64,000 nt of DNA, from assembly GCF_000571935.1 (NCBI RefSeq), contig NZ_ATAX01000006.1:106695-170694 (forward strand), in the 5' to 3' direction. Made by a program: the position numbers and the translations under genes. The DNA comes from Ruminococcus flavefaciens 007c (GTDB lineage: Bacteria > Bacillota > Clostridia > Oscillospirales > Ruminococcaceae). This document shows positions 36,387-45,982 of the stretch, one piece after another; the first letter of the stretch is position 1; the number at the start of each line of letters is the position of its first letter. The notes under the pieces are model-generated. The model had not been told where the DNA came from. It ran no database searches and saw only the letters and a list, made by a program, of their open reading frames with translations.

Positions 36387-37151
36387 ATGAGTTCAAATAC
36401 GATTCTTGAGGTAAAAGACCTCTGCAAGACATACATCATCAACAAAAGGCAGAACAACGTTCTGCGCAACGTGAACTTCAAGGTCAGTGAGGGCGAAATG
36501 GTAGCTGTAATGGGACCGTCGGGCTCAGGCAAGTCCACTCTGCTGTATACCGTTTCGGGAATGGACAAGATGACTGCGGGGGATGTTAAGTTCTGCGGCA
36601 GGGAGCTGTCAAAACTGCGGGAAAATGAGCTTTCAAAAATGCGCCTTGACGATATGGGCTTCATATTCCAGCAGATGTACATGATGAAAAATCTTTCCAT
36701 ACTGGACAATATAATCCTTCCTGCCGTAAAGTCCGACAAGAAAAAGGAAAGCAGGCGTGATACCCTGAAACGAGGTCAGGAGCTCATGAGAAAGCTCGGC
36801 ATCATCGAGATCTCAGACAACGACATAAACGAAGTCTCGGGCGGACAGCTCCAGCGTGCCTGCATATGCAGGAGCATGATAAACGAACCCCGTATGATAT
36901 TTGCCGACGAGCCCACAGGTGCTCTCAACCGCACCTCCTCCGACGAGGTGATGGACGAGCTGGAAAAGCTCAACAAAGAAGGCACTTCCATAATGCTGGT
37001 AACTCATGACGCAAAGGTAGCCGCAAAATGCTCAAGAGTCCTTTACATAGTTGACGGAAACATAAATGGAGAGTATAATATTGATAAGGGGCTTTCGCTC
37101 CGTGACCGTGAACGCGGTCTGAATAACTGGCTTATGGAAATGGGTTGGTAA
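36387..37151 (+). CDS. ABC transporter ATPase (LolD/MacB type)
   Basis: 254 residues with Walker A GPSGSGKST, Q-loop FIFQQMYMM, signature SGGQLQRA, Walker B MIFADEPTGALN and switch His in VTHDAKV. It partners the FtsX permease and lies in one operon with a response regulator (1-nt gap) and a histidine kinase. Confidence 0.92.
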   Translation: MSSNTILEVKDLCKTYIINKRQNNVLRNVNFKVSEGEMVAVMGPSGSGKSTLLYTVSGMDKMTAGDVKFCGRELSKLRENELSKMRLDDMGFIFQQMYMMKNLSILDNIILPAVKSDKKKESRRDTLKRGQELMRKLGIIEISDNDINEVSGGQLQRACICRSMINEPRMIFADEPTGALNRTSSDEVMDELEKLNKEGTSIMLVTHDAKVAAKCSRVLYIVDGNINGEYNIDKGLSLRDRERGLNNWLMEMGW

Positions 37152-37152
37152 A

Positions 37153-37818
37153 ATGACTGATATACTCATCGTTGAGGATAATGAAGAATTATGCGGACTG
37201 CTCTGTGATTTTCTCCGCGCCGAGAATTATACCGTGAGCACTGCGGGATCTGCGGAAAAAGCTTTGCTCCTGTTTGAAAAATACGGGGCAAGACTTGTCC
37301 TGCTGGACATAAACCTTCCCGACACGGACGGCTTTGCCGTGTGCAGGAAGATACGCGAAAACAACAATACTCCCATAATCATACTTACTGCAAGGATCGA
37401 CAGGGAGGACAAGCTTAACGGCATACTTCTGGGTGCCGACGACTATATTGAAAAGCCATATGATATAGATATACTCATCGCCAAGATAAAAGGGATATTC
37501 CGCAGAAGGCTTTCATTGGACCTTCTGACGGACGGGGACATCGTACTGAACATAGCTGACGAGACCGCTACAAAAAACGGTACCCAGCTGAGTCTGACTG
37601 CGAAGGAGTTCGAGCTGCTGCGTCTGCTCATTGAAAACAAGGGGCAGACTCTCAGCAAGGACTTTATATTCAACAGTATATGGGGATCTGACAGTGAATC
37701 TGAGCAGCAGACTCTCACAGTACATATAAAATGGCTGAGGCAGAAGATAGAGGACGATCCGAAGTCCCCCGTAAAGCTCATTACCGTATGGGGCAAGGGC
37801 TACCGCTGGGAGGACTGA
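37153..37818 (+). CDS. OmpR-family response regulator
   Basis: 221 residues: receiver domain with phospho-acceptor D52 (VLLDINLPD), acidic D9, switch Thr in ILTAR and conserved Lys in DDYIEKPYD, then a winged-helix DNA-binding domain ending KLITVWGKGYRWED. Coupled to the kinase by a 1-nt gap. Confidence 0.95.
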   Translation: MTDILIVEDNEELCGLLCDFLRAENYTVSTAGSAEKALLLFEKYGARLVLLDINLPDTDGFAVCRKIRENNNTPIIILTARIDREDKLNGILLGADDYIEKPYDIDILIAKIKGIFRRRLSLDLLTDGDIVLNIADETATKNGTQLSLTAKEFELLRLLIENKGQTLSKDFIFNSIWGSDSESEQQTLTVHIKWLRQKIEDDPKSPVKLITVWGKGYRWED

Positions 37819-37819
37819 T

Positions 37820-39052
37820 ATGAAGAAGCGCTTTGACAGGCTGATAGCAGTTATCGCCCTATGTCTGGCAACTGTGGCCATTATACTTAATGTTATGGTA
37901 AATAAGGCTCCTGAGACATTCCAGCCTCTGTACAAGGTTGAGATCTCACGCATAGAGCATGAACTGTCCGACGGCAGAGAGGTATCTGCCGCAGATTACG
38001 ACAATATAATAAGCATCACCGCGGACGACGGCAGCGGCAGCCTTTACGACTCGCAGAATGAATATGTCATCCGCAGTATAAACGGCAGGCTCTATCGTAT
38101 AGAATACAAAGACGCTCATTCTGACAGGAACAAAGGTCTTGCCGTGATAATAAACATCTCCGCATTGCTGCTGTTTCTCATAATAATGGGGATACTGCTG
38201 TATATAAGGCACTCTGTCATAAAGCCGTTCAGCCATGTAAGCGATATGCCAGCAAGACTTGCAAAGGGAGTTCTGGCAGAACCGCTGAAGGACAACAAGA
38301 ACAATTACTTCAGGAAATTCACATGGGGACTTGATATGCTCAGAGAAAAGCTGGAAAGCTCCCACGCCCGCGAGCTTGAACGTGCAAAGCAGGAAAAGCT
38401 GCTGCTGCTCTCACTTTCTCATGACATAAAAACTCCCCTTTCCGCTATCAAGCTCTACTCAAAGGCTCTGGAAAAGGGACTCTATACCGACAGGGAAAAA
38501 CAAAGACAGACCGCAGGCAGCATATCCGAAAAGGCCGACGAGATCGAAGGCTACGTTGCCGAGATAATAAGCGGTCTGAAAACCGATGTTATGACCTTTG
38601 AGATAAACAATACCGAGTTCTATATGTCTCAGGTCATGGACAAGATAAAGATCTATTATTCGGACAAGCTCAGGGAACTGAAAACGCAGTTCGACATTGA
38701 GTCGTATAATAACTGTATGCTTTCGGGGGATCCGGACAGGCTTGAAGAGGTCATACAGAACATAATCGAAAACGCTATAAAATACGGCGACGGAAAAAAC
38801 ATCTCCGTGTCATTCTCCGACGAGGAGGACTGCCGTCTCATAACTGTTTCCAACAGCGGCTGCACCCTTGACGACAGTGAGCTGCCGCATATCTTTGAAA
38901 GCTTCTGGCGCGGCTCAAATACCGACAACCGCAAGGGCAGCGGTCTGGGACTGTATATATGCCGTCAGCTTATGACAGGCATGAAGGGCGATATATTCGC
39001 AGAGATCTCCGGCGGTATGATGAAAGTCACGGCTGTATGCCGCAAGTGCTGA
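37820..39052 (+). CDS. Sensor histidine kinase
   Basis: 410 residues: two membrane helices (about 8-27 and 107-129) around an extracytoplasmic loop of about 80 residues, a HAMP-like linker, the H-box LSHDIKTPLSAIKLY with phospho-accepting H201, N-box NIIENAIKYG and G-box GSGLGLYICRQL. The small sensor loop in company of an FtsX exporter suggests response to an envelope-active peptide. Inferred, not shown. Confidence 0.93.
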   Translation: MKKRFDRLIAVIALCLATVAIILNVMVNKAPETFQPLYKVEISRIEHELSDGREVSAADYDNIISITADDGSGSLYDSQNEYVIRSINGRLYRIEYKDAHSDRNKGLAVIINISALLLFLIIMGILLYIRHSVIKPFSHVSDMPARLAKGVLAEPLKDNKNNYFRKFTWGLDMLREKLESSHARELERAKQEKLLLLSLSHDIKTPLSAIKLYSKALEKGLYTDREKQRQTAGSISEKADEIEGYVAEIISGLKTDVMTFEINNTEFYMSQVMDKIKIYYSDKLRELKTQFDIESYNNCMLSGDPDRLEEVIQNIIENAIKYGDGKNISVSFSDEEDCRLITVSNSGCTLDDSELPHIFESFWRGSNTDNRKGSGLGLYICRQLMTGMKGDIFAEISGGMMKVTAVCRKC

Positions 39053-39088
39053 AAAAACAAGCCTGTAAAACGCTTTATATATACAATG

Positions 39089-39121
39089 AAAAGAGCTCCT
39101 CTGAGAAGGAGCTCTTTTATC
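39089..39121 (+). terminator. Terminator of the exporter/two-component operon
   Basis: Stem AAAAGAGCTCCT (39089-39100) with AGGAGCTCTTTT (39107-39118). Confidence 0.85.
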
Positions 39122-39136
39122 TTTTCATAATCATGA

Positions 39137-39171
39137 TTTTCCCCGGACATGACAGACATATCCGGGGAAAA
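39137..39171. repeat. Inverted repeat, role unclear
   Basis: An 11-bp perfect inverted repeat (39137-39147 with 39161-39171) with a 13-nt loop. Its A- and T-runs fall inside the stem, so it is not a typical terminator. It lies 85 nt past the small gene on the minus strand. Confidence 0.6.
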
Positions 39172-39255
39172 ATCAGCTGTAAAATCTTTGCAAAGAGGTT
39201 GGTGCGGCTCCGAAAAAATGTCAGAAGCCCACTTGTTACAGGTCGTGCTTTTGTT

Positions 39256-39459
39256 TCAGCTTCTGCCTGCGCGTTCACGCTGCATCATGCGTCTCTGCCG
39301 CTCTGTCTCGGCGATCTGCTTCTGGCGCTCCTGATCTCTCATTATACGCTCGCTGAAATATGCCTCGTCAGCCTTGCTCTTCTTCTGCCGTGCAAAGACA
39401 ACGACAAGCACAAGCAGCAGTACAGCAGCGACTATGGCAATAATAACTGGTACCGGCAT
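39256..39459 (-). CDS. Small membrane protein with charged tail
   Basis: 67 residues: one N-terminal helix (about 4-23) and a basic, coiled-coil-like cytoplasmic tail rich in Glu, Arg and Gln. Unknown family. A strong AAAGGAGG lies 9 nt before the ATG and a TATAAT box lies at 39501-39496, so it is likely expressed. Confidence 0.65.
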   Translation of the reverse strand: MPVPVIIAIVAAVLLLVLVVVFARQKKSKADEAYFSERIMRDQERQKQIAETERQRRMMQRERAGRS

Positions 39460-39605
39460 AGCTTATTCCTCCTTTTGAAAAATTTGACACTCTGTATTAT
39501 ACTACTTAAATTTTACCACTTTATATAGTTTCAATCAACTTGTAAAAACGCCGAAATTAAGCCTCTTTCATTGTACCCTTTGCACAATGGGAAGAATATG
39601 CCCCA

Positions 39606-41654
39606 TCAAACGGAAACAAATCCGTAGCTTCCGCAGTTGTTCATAAGGCGATACCTGCTGCCGCCGCTGAAAACAAAGGTAAACCTGTCGGCAAATCTTC
39701 TGTAATCACTTATCTTTACGCTGTCGGACGTTCCCGAAACGGCTATTGTAACGTCATCTCCGCTGCTTGTTACGACCAGCTCTCCGGGAGAATAGCCTCT
39801 GAGCTCGATAATATTGTCACCCTCATTATCGATGATATTATCATTTCCGAAGCCTCTCACGAAAACATAGGCATCATTTCCTCTGCCGCCGATAAGGGTA
39901 TCGTCACCGGAACCGCCGTAGATCTTGTCATCATCGTCACCGCCGTATATGGTATCATTTCCGCCTTCGCCGTAAAGTCTGTCATTGCCGCCCGCACCGT
40001 AGATTATATCTCTGCCGGGGCCGCCGTATATCTCATCCTTTCCGCCGTGACCGTGAAGGACGTCGTCTCCGCCGCGGCCGTATACAATATCGTCCTCCTC
40101 GCCGCATTCGATCTTGTCAGGCTCCTCCGTACCCTCATAAAGGTGCTTGCCGTCCTTGATCCTGTATCCGAAGCTCTCTGCGGAGGTCTGTGCATCATTG
40201 TCCTGAGGGACGAGTTCTTCCTTTAATCTGATCAAATTCTCGATGCAGAGCTTTATCAGACCTTTTATTATGACAGAAAGACCTTTAAGGCGTTCAATAT
40301 AGGACATGAGCCATTTTACCGAGAGCATATGCGAATTTACCACGAAATCCAGCTCCTGCATCAGCTGTGCCGAGGAAAGGTCGCCGAGAGTTTTTTCCGT
40401 CTGTGTGGAGCTGTCTATGCAGTTCTCAATGGCTATGGTAACTCCGAGATAATATATGCTGAGCATATCCGGATCTTCCATAATAACCTGTATCTTTTTT
40501 TCAACAGGAGCAGACGCCAGTGAAGGATCATCGCCGCCGATCATAACACGATAGACTATATCCTGAGCGGCATTCTTGCCCACATAGGAAGTAAGCGGTA
40601 TCACAAGCTCATAAAGATTGAACAGGAAGCTTATAGTCTCGTCAAGGGAGGCTCTTTCGTCCTTCAGACCGTTCGGCAGACCGCTTCCGCCTATGTACTT
40701 CTCGGCAAATGTCATGAGGGTCCTGCATATATCCTCTCTCTTTTCCTGAGGAAGCTCCATGGCATTGCGGCTGAGCTCCTGTGAGCATCTGGCAAGTATA
40801 TTCTGGTTTTGTGTCTGCTCATTGAAGGTATTTGAAGTGAAATTGAATATAAAGTCATCGCACTTGCAGTCAGCATCGCAGAACTTTTCAGGAACGATTG
40901 AATGTGCGCCGTACATATCCTTCCAGTCTGCTTTTGTGACGATATAAATGGTATGATCGTCTTCAATTGCCTTAATGCCGAGAACATTTACGTAATCGTT
41001 ATATCCGCATATCGAATACATTTTCTTCTTTATCATATTGAATGTACTCTGGGAATAGGGCAGATTATTCATGAATTCGGGTGAAAAGCCCTGTCCGTCA
41101 AAGGATATGCACTTTGTTATCCTGTCCCTTCTGCCTGACATAAAGGTGACATACTGAGCAAGGTTTCCTCCCTTGGAATGTCCTGTTACGATTATCTTTA
41201 CTCCTGCACCAGGCTTTTCCGCATCTATGATGTCATTGAAGTATCTCAACGCTGTAAGCTGATAGTCTGAGAATGTGTTGGCAAGTCCGTCACCGTTATC
41301 GTACCATCTTCCGCAGCCTGTACCGCGGTACACCACATACATCTCTGAGCCGTCGGCCTTGCCGAATACAGCCGCATAAGCTCCTGTGTACCTTGACCCC
41401 ATATTTTCGGAATAGCTTATCAGCCTCAGCTCGGCCACGTCATTATTCTCAGGTCTGGAAAGAGTCTTTTTCATTATGCTGAGTGCTGCCTGCTGAAACT
41501 CCTCACGTCCCGTATAGCTCATCTCGGAAATGATACTGCCGAGGGTCTGTGCTCTCTCCCCTCTTCCGCAGCTGTCTATATACATAAAAGTGTTCAGTAT
41601 TATTGATATTCTTGCTTCATCGGTTATCCCGTGCAATGCAAAAAAGTCGCTCAT
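39606..41654 (-). CDS. Lipase-fold protein with C-terminal RTX calcium repeats
   Basis: 682 residues. The N-terminal ~270 residues read as an alpha/beta-hydrolase of the Mbeg1/DUF2974 type, with the nucleophile elbow GHSKGG (S160) and YVVYRGTG. A helical middle follows. Residues about 525-600 hold about nine RTX nonapeptides (GGxGxDxxx, for instance GGNDTIYGG), which bind calcium in a beta roll. No signal peptide is seen, and type I secretion genes are absent, so the export route is unclear. I start at ATG 41654, which has GGGGGT 7 nt upstream and lies 5 nt past the upstream lipoprotein stop. Confidence 0.8.
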   Translation of the reverse strand: MSDFFALHGITDEARISIILNTFMYIDSCGRGERAQTLGSIISEMSYTGREEFQQAALSIMKKTLSRPENNDVAELRLISYSENMGSRYTGAYAAVFGKADGSEMYVVYRGTGCGRWYDNGDGLANTFSDYQLTALRYFNDIIDAEKPGAGVKIIVTGHSKGGNLAQYVTFMSGRRDRITKCISFDGQGFSPEFMNNLPYSQSTFNMIKKKMYSICGYNDYVNVLGIKAIEDDHTIYIVTKADWKDMYGAHSIVPEKFCDADCKCDDFIFNFTSNTFNEQTQNQNILARCSQELSRNAMELPQEKREDICRTLMTFAEKYIGGSGLPNGLKDERASLDETISFLFNLYELVIPLTSYVGKNAAQDIVYRVMIGGDDPSLASAPVEKKIQVIMEDPDMLSIYYLGVTIAIENCIDSSTQTEKTLGDLSSAQLMQELDFVVNSHMLSVKWLMSYIERLKGLSVIIKGLIKLCIENLIRLKEELVPQDNDAQTSAESFGYRIKDGKHLYEGTEEPDKIECGEEDDIVYGRGGDDVLHGHGGKDEIYGGPGRDIIYGAGGNDRLYGEGGNDTIYGGDDDDKIYGGSGDDTLIGGRGNDAYVFVRGFGNDNIIDNEGDNIIELRGYSPGELVVTSSGDDVTIAVSGTSDSVKISDYRRFADRFTFVFSGGSRYRLMNNCGSYGFVSV

Positions 41655-41659
41655 GATCA

Positions 41660-42337
41660 TTACCCCCATTGTTTTTCGGTTATATTGAAACTATCGTCCA
41701 TTCCAAGTCTTACATCGGTTTTTACAAATTCCCTGTCCATCGTTATCTCATCGCTGATACTGCTGTATTTATCCTTATCCGATAAATATGCCACATAAAG
41801 GTAGCACCTGATACTGTCAGCCTTCAGACTGTCAAATAATCTGTCCAGCTTTTGCTCCTTATCGGAAATATCCTGCTCGGGCGGAAGGTACACGGAACAG
41901 TACACCTTCGTGCTTCTCAGCATATCCGCAGCCGAAGAGCTTATTGTAATATCCGCTGGCAGAACGGTCTTTTCATCAGGTCTGCAAACCAGCCTGCATT
42001 CCCCGTATACTGCCTCTGCCAGCCCATGAAGATAATCCTCGGCGTCTTTTTTAAGGTAATACGCCATGTAATTATCCCTGTCCTCCGTTTTGCCGTCAAA
42101 ATTCCCGTGTACTGCGTATATCCTTGCATCAGGGAATTTTTCCGAGGAAACGTATACTGCAAGATGCTCGCTCAGGCCTGTGCCGCCGCCTGCGTTTTCC
42201 GTAATGGTGAATTTATCTCCGTAGCGCTTTTCCATACCGCTTATGAGGTCACGGGAAGGATCGGCAGGAGCGACCGTACATGAAAAAAGAAAAAACACTG
42301 CGATAACTGCCGGGATAAGTTTTGCTTTTATTTTCAA
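41660..42337 (-). CDS. Predicted lipoprotein coupled to the RTX lipase-like gene
   Basis: 225 residues. Start is TTG 42337, 8 nt after AAAGGAGGAG; the frame is open to 42382 but no other start has a ribosome binding site. The N-terminus carries a lipoprotein signal with lipobox LFSC. The remainder is of no family I recognise. The stop is 5 nt from the lipase-like ATG, so the two should be made together; an extracytoplasmic calcium- or lipid-related role is a guess. Confidence 0.7.
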   Translation of the reverse strand: MKIKAKLIPAVIAVFFLFSCTVAPADPSRDLISGMEKRYGDKFTITENAGGGTGLSEHLAVYVSSEKFPDARIYAVHGNFDGKTEDRDNYMAYYLKKDAEDYLHGLAEAVYGECRLVCRPDEKTVLPADITISSSAADMLRSTKVYCSVYLPPEQDISDKEQKLDRLFDSLKADSIRCYLYVAYLSDKDKYSSISDEITMDREFVKTDVRLGMDDSFNITEKQWG

Positions 42338-42373
42338 ATATAATACTCCTCCTTTCACGGTCATCTTGTCATA

Positions 42374-42403
42374 ATTATACACTATCCGAGCAGTTCATGT
42401 CAA
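42374..42403 (-). promoter_or_regulatory. Promoter of the lipoprotein/RTX operon
   Basis: Minus strand TTGACA (42403-42398), 18 nt, TATAAT (42379-42374). Confidence 0.75.
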
Positions 42404-42521
42404 TAAAATCAGCATAATTCTACATATTTTTTACTGCTCATATTAAAAATGAAGAAAACCCACTCATACGGTCGATATAATGATTTTTCACATTTTTTTC
42501 TAAGAAAAAAACTTTTTTCTG

Positions 42522-42550
42522 TTGCATTATCCTGTAAGATGTGGTAAAAT
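42522..42550 (+). promoter_or_regulatory. Promoter of the nitroreductase gene
   Basis: TTGCAT (42522-42527), 17 nt, TAAAAT (42545-42550). Confidence 0.7.
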
Positions 42551-42585
42551 AGAAAAAAAGGCAGCAATGCAGAAAGAGGCGTTTT

Positions 42586-43248
42586 ATGAACATCAAGGAA
42601 GCGATAAGTGCCAGACACAGTGTCAGACAATATCTGAAAAAACCTATATCTCCCGAACACAGGACCAAGCTTGAAGAATTGCTGAAAACGTGCAGCGAAC
42701 AAAGCGGACTCAACTTCCAGATAGTCTATGATGAGCCCATGTGCTTCAATACATTTCTCGCTCACTACGGCAGGTTCACTAACGTCAGGAACTATATCGC
42801 CATAGTAGGCAAAAAATCCCTCGAAAACCTCGATGAGCTGGCCGGATACTACGGCGAAAAGATCGTTATAGCAGCTCAGCAGATGGGACTGAATACCTGT
42901 TGGGTAGGCGGCACTTACGGCAGGAAAAAGAACAAGGCAATTGTGGCAGAGGATGAAAAAAATGTGTGTGTTATCGCCATAGGCTATGGCGCAAATGAGG
43001 GCAACAAGCACAGATCCAAGGCTATCGAAAAGCTCACCGATGTCAGGGGCCTTGAGATGCCTCAGTGGTTCAGGAACGGTATGGTAGCGGCAATGATGGC
43101 TCCCACTGCACTCAATCAGCAGAAATTCTTTGTTACCATGGACGGCGATGAAGCTGTGATAACTACCAAGGGCGGCATGATGACAAAGATAGACCTGGGC
43201 ATAGTCAAGTACAATTTTGAAGCAGCCTCAGGTCATAAATGCAGATAA
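42586..43248 (+). CDS. Nitroreductase-family flavoprotein
   Basis: 220 residues: the FMN-binding start SARHSVRQYLKKPIS, QQMGLNTCWVGG in the middle and a C-terminal TM1586-type half (VAAMMAPTALNQQKF, FEAASGHKCR). It would reduce nitro groups, quinones or similar acceptors with NAD(P)H; the substrate is unknown. Single gene between its own promoter and terminator. Confidence 0.85.
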   Translation: MNIKEAISARHSVRQYLKKPISPEHRTKLEELLKTCSEQSGLNFQIVYDEPMCFNTFLAHYGRFTNVRNYIAIVGKKSLENLDELAGYYGEKIVIAAQQMGLNTCWVGGTYGRKKNKAIVAEDEKNVCVIAIGYGANEGNKHRSKAIEKLTDVRGLEMPQWFRNGMVAAMMAPTALNQQKFFVTMDGDEAVITTKGGMMTKIDLGIVKYNFEAASGHKCR

Positions 43249-43262
43249 AATATTATCAATAA

Positions 43263-43301
43263 TAAGAAGCGGTATTCATCATGGGGGAATACCGCTTCTT
43301 A
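43263..43301 (+). terminator. Terminator after the nitroreductase gene
   Basis: A 15-bp perfect stem (43263-43277 with 43287-43301). The T-tract is weak. Confidence 0.65.
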
Positions 43302-43336
43302 CCTAAAAAAACATTACTGCGTGAAAGGTAATTGCG

Positions 43337-43774
43337 ATGGCTTTTATTTATGAAGTTGTACCTGAAAAAGATCATGATTTTTTTATATCAATGGGATTGA
43401 AAAACTGCTGGGGAAATGACACATTAACTCTTTCTGAAGGCTCAACGAAGTGGTGCGCCGACCGTGAAAGGAATGCCTATATAGTAAACATAGGCGGCGG
43501 TCATGATGATATGCCTTATTTCCATGATCTTTGGTGGAACGGTACTGTGATCAGATTGGAGACTCTCTGCGGCGGAAGCGGCAATTACGAAACAGGCGTA
43601 GATATTATCTGGTTCATACAAAAGATACCTGTTCCAAAGGAGCTATGGAGATACAGAGATGAAATACGGGATATTATAAATGAGGCTTTCAGCATAAACA
43701 GCGGCTGGTGCAATAAGAAACACCTCAGATCCGTTAAAGTCGTGTTTGAATGTGAACCAACAATAGAAGAATGA
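43337..43774 (+). CDS. Hypothetical protein
   Basis: 145 residues, no signal peptide or membrane segment, Trp- and Cys-containing, with blocks such as NIGGGHDDMPYFHDLWWNG. I recognise no family. GTGAAAGG precedes the ATG, and codon use matches the neighbours. Confidence 0.65.
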   Translation: MAFIYEVVPEKDHDFFISMGLKNCWGNDTLTLSEGSTKWCADRERNAYIVNIGGGHDDMPYFHDLWWNGTVIRLETLCGGSGNYETGVDIIWFIQKIPVPKELWRYRDEIRDIINEAFSINSGWCNKKHLRSVKVVFECEPTIEE

Positions 43775-44114
43775 TCATGAAAGCTGAAATGCCTGTTACT
43801 ATATTTATTCTGTAAAAAACACGTACAACAGGATCTGACGCTTCAGAACTCGGCCCGCTTCAGACGGGCTGTTATTTTTACCAATTTTCTCTTGAATGAA
43901 TGTAAGAAATATGGTATAATAGTAAGACGTAAAAGCGGATATGACCGAAAATTCTAAGGCCGTCCGACGCAGCGGCGCTCTGGTACAACAAACTCCGTTT
44001 CACTTTCATTGACATTCTTAGACAGCGACAGAAAAAAACGCATTATAGCCGGCATATTCTGAAAAGGCAATCAGAACAGCAGGCTGAAAAAGTCGATACC
44101 GGGGGGATATGACA
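43775..44114 (+). other. Leader of the diguanylate cyclase gene
   Basis: A promoter (TTGAAT 43892-43897, 17 nt, TATAAT 43915-43920) is followed by about 190 nt of untranslated leader. I looked for a c-di-GMP riboswitch and found no GEMM core, so the leader's role is unknown. The upstream half holds only a short GC hairpin (43853-43869) that may end the preceding gene. Confidence 0.6.
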
Positions 44115-45773
44115 ATGCATTCACTTAGAACAAGACTAACTGTTACAATGCTCTGCGTGATACTCGCTGCTCTTGTGATCGTCACACTGCTCAGCGCTGT
44201 TTTCATACGCAGAACAGAAAGCTATAAGACCGATCAGCTTTTGCTTATGCTTTGTGAATCGGGCGAGCGGAGTCTCGACTACTATTTCGACAGCGTTCAG
44301 AACTCGGTATTAAGAGTCACCTCCTTTGCGGAAGAGGATCTGGAGGGCATGAATGACGAACAGCTTGAGAAGCACGTGGAAAATATCCGTGAGTATTTTG
44401 GCATGATGGCTTCAAAGACAAAGGGAGTCCTGACGTATTATTACCGCATTGATCCGTCGGTCTCGTCTTCGGTAAAAGGATTCTGGTATACCAATCTCAG
44501 CGGAGATGGCTTCATTGAACATGAAGTGACCGATATTACGCAATATGATGTGGAGGACACCTCGAAACTGGTATGGTTCACCGTTCCGAAGCATGAAGGC
44601 AGGCCTATATGGCTGCCGCCCTATATCACGGATAACCTGGATGTCCGTGTTATATCCTATGATGCGCCCGTTTACTGGAAGGGAAATTTCATCGGAGTCG
44701 TGGGAATAGAAGTTGACTATTCGACAATGGCAGAGGAGGTGGACAGTATCCGACTCTACGAAAACGGATATGCTTTTCTGAGCGATGCCGACGGGAAGCT
44801 CTTCTATCATCCGCATATAGATGTGACACAGCTTTCTTCGGAAACGACATATGAACTCCCGTTCAGTACAGGCGAAGGCAGCACTTTTGTGCGGTATACT
44901 TACAAAGGCGAAGAAAAATTAGCGGTACGCCGGCCACTTAGCAATGGTATGCGTCTGAATGTGACGGTCCCGTTTTCCGAGGCCAAGGGAGACTGGCAGG
45001 GACTTATTCTGAATATCACTCTGGGCGCAATTGTAGTTCTCGTGGCAGCGAGTCTCTTTCTGATGCTCTACACGAGACGGATAACCAAACCGCTGGAACA
45101 GCTGACCGAAGCGGCAGAACAGGTCGATAAGGGGAATTATGACTTTACCCCTTCCTACAACAAGGACGATGAACTTGGCAGGCTCACCAGGTCATTCAAG
45201 AACCTGTCAGATAATGTAAAGGCTCATATCAGCGATCTGAGCGGACAGGTATTTATAGACGCACTGACACACATAAAAAATAAGGGAGCCTTTTCACAGG
45301 TCATAGAGGAACTTCAGGAGAATCTGAACAGCGGAAACAAAAATACTGAATTCGCTATCGGTGTATTTGACTGCGACAGCCTTAAAGTAATAAATGACCG
45401 ATACGGACATGATAAAGGAGATCTGTACCTGAAGACTGCCTCACGGACCATATGCGATGTATTCAAGCACAGTCCCGTGTTCAGAATGGGTGGAGATGAA
45501 TTCGCAGTAATTCTCAAAAAAGAAGATTTCTGCAACATGGAAGCTCTCCTTAAGCATTTCGACGAGGTCACGGATGAGATCAATGCGTCGGCTGCCGAAC
45601 CGTGGAAACAGGTGCATATTTCAAAGGGCTTTGCCGTTTTCGATCCGACCGAAGACACTACGGTGATCGAAGTGATACAGCGCGCAGACAAGCTGATGTA
45701 TGGAAACAAAAACGAAAGAAAAAAACGGCATGAGAACGAAGTCCATTCCCCCTCGGATAATATAGGTTTATAA
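44115..45773 (+). CDS. Membrane diguanylate cyclase (Cache-HAMP-GGDEF)
   Basis: 552 residues: membrane helix (about 11-32), a Cache-type extracytoplasmic sensor (about 33-295), second helix (about 297-318), HAMP (about 320-375) and a GGDEF domain with intact FRMGGDEFAVIL. It should make cyclic di-GMP in response to an outside ligand. The residues just before GGDEF do not form an RxxD inhibition site. ATG 44115 is 8 nt after GGGGGG; ATG 44109 is too close to it. Confidence 0.88.
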   Translation: MHSLRTRLTVTMLCVILAALVIVTLLSAVFIRRTESYKTDQLLLMLCESGERSLDYYFDSVQNSVLRVTSFAEEDLEGMNDEQLEKHVENIREYFGMMASKTKGVLTYYYRIDPSVSSSVKGFWYTNLSGDGFIEHEVTDITQYDVEDTSKLVWFTVPKHEGRPIWLPPYITDNLDVRVISYDAPVYWKGNFIGVVGIEVDYSTMAEEVDSIRLYENGYAFLSDADGKLFYHPHIDVTQLSSETTYELPFSTGEGSTFVRYTYKGEEKLAVRRPLSNGMRLNVTVPFSEAKGDWQGLILNITLGAIVVLVAASLFLMLYTRRITKPLEQLTEAAEQVDKGNYDFTPSYNKDDELGRLTRSFKNLSDNVKAHISDLSGQVFIDALTHIKNKGAFSQVIEELQENLNSGNKNTEFAIGVFDCDSLKVINDRYGHDKGDLYLKTASRTICDVFKHSPVFRMGGDEFAVILKKEDFCNMEALLKHFDEVTDEINASAAEPWKQVHISKGFAVFDPTEDTTVIEVIQRADKLMYGNKNERKKRHENEVHSPSDNIGL

Positions 45774-45866
45774 AAGTTTCTTTTGCCCCTCCGTCTTTGC
45801 GCATAAGGCGGGAGGCGCTCAGTTACACAGCGCTGCTGACAGATAAGAATGATGTGAATTTTCACA

Positions 45867-45895
45867 AAGCACCTGCATACGTCAGGTGCTTTTTC
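45867..45895 (+). terminator. Terminator of the diguanylate cyclase gene
   Basis: Stem AAGCACCTG (45867-45875) with CAGGTGCTT (45883-45891), then T-tract. Confidence 0.88.
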
Positions 45896-45902
45896 TAATT
45901 GA

Positions 45903-45931
45903 TTGACTTTTTATGCTTTCCGTGATATAAT
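45903..45931 (+). promoter_or_regulatory. Promoter of the lipoprotein gene
   Basis: TTGACT (45903-45908), 17 nt, TATAAT (45926-45931). Confidence 0.85.
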
Positions 45932-45982
45932 ACTGGTTGGGTGAAAGCAATGGCTTTCTGCTAAAAAGGAGGAACAACAATC

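Noticed and set aside
43921..44114. Cyclic di-GMP riboswitch before the diguanylate cyclase
   Set aside because: The GEMM core could not be found in the leader.
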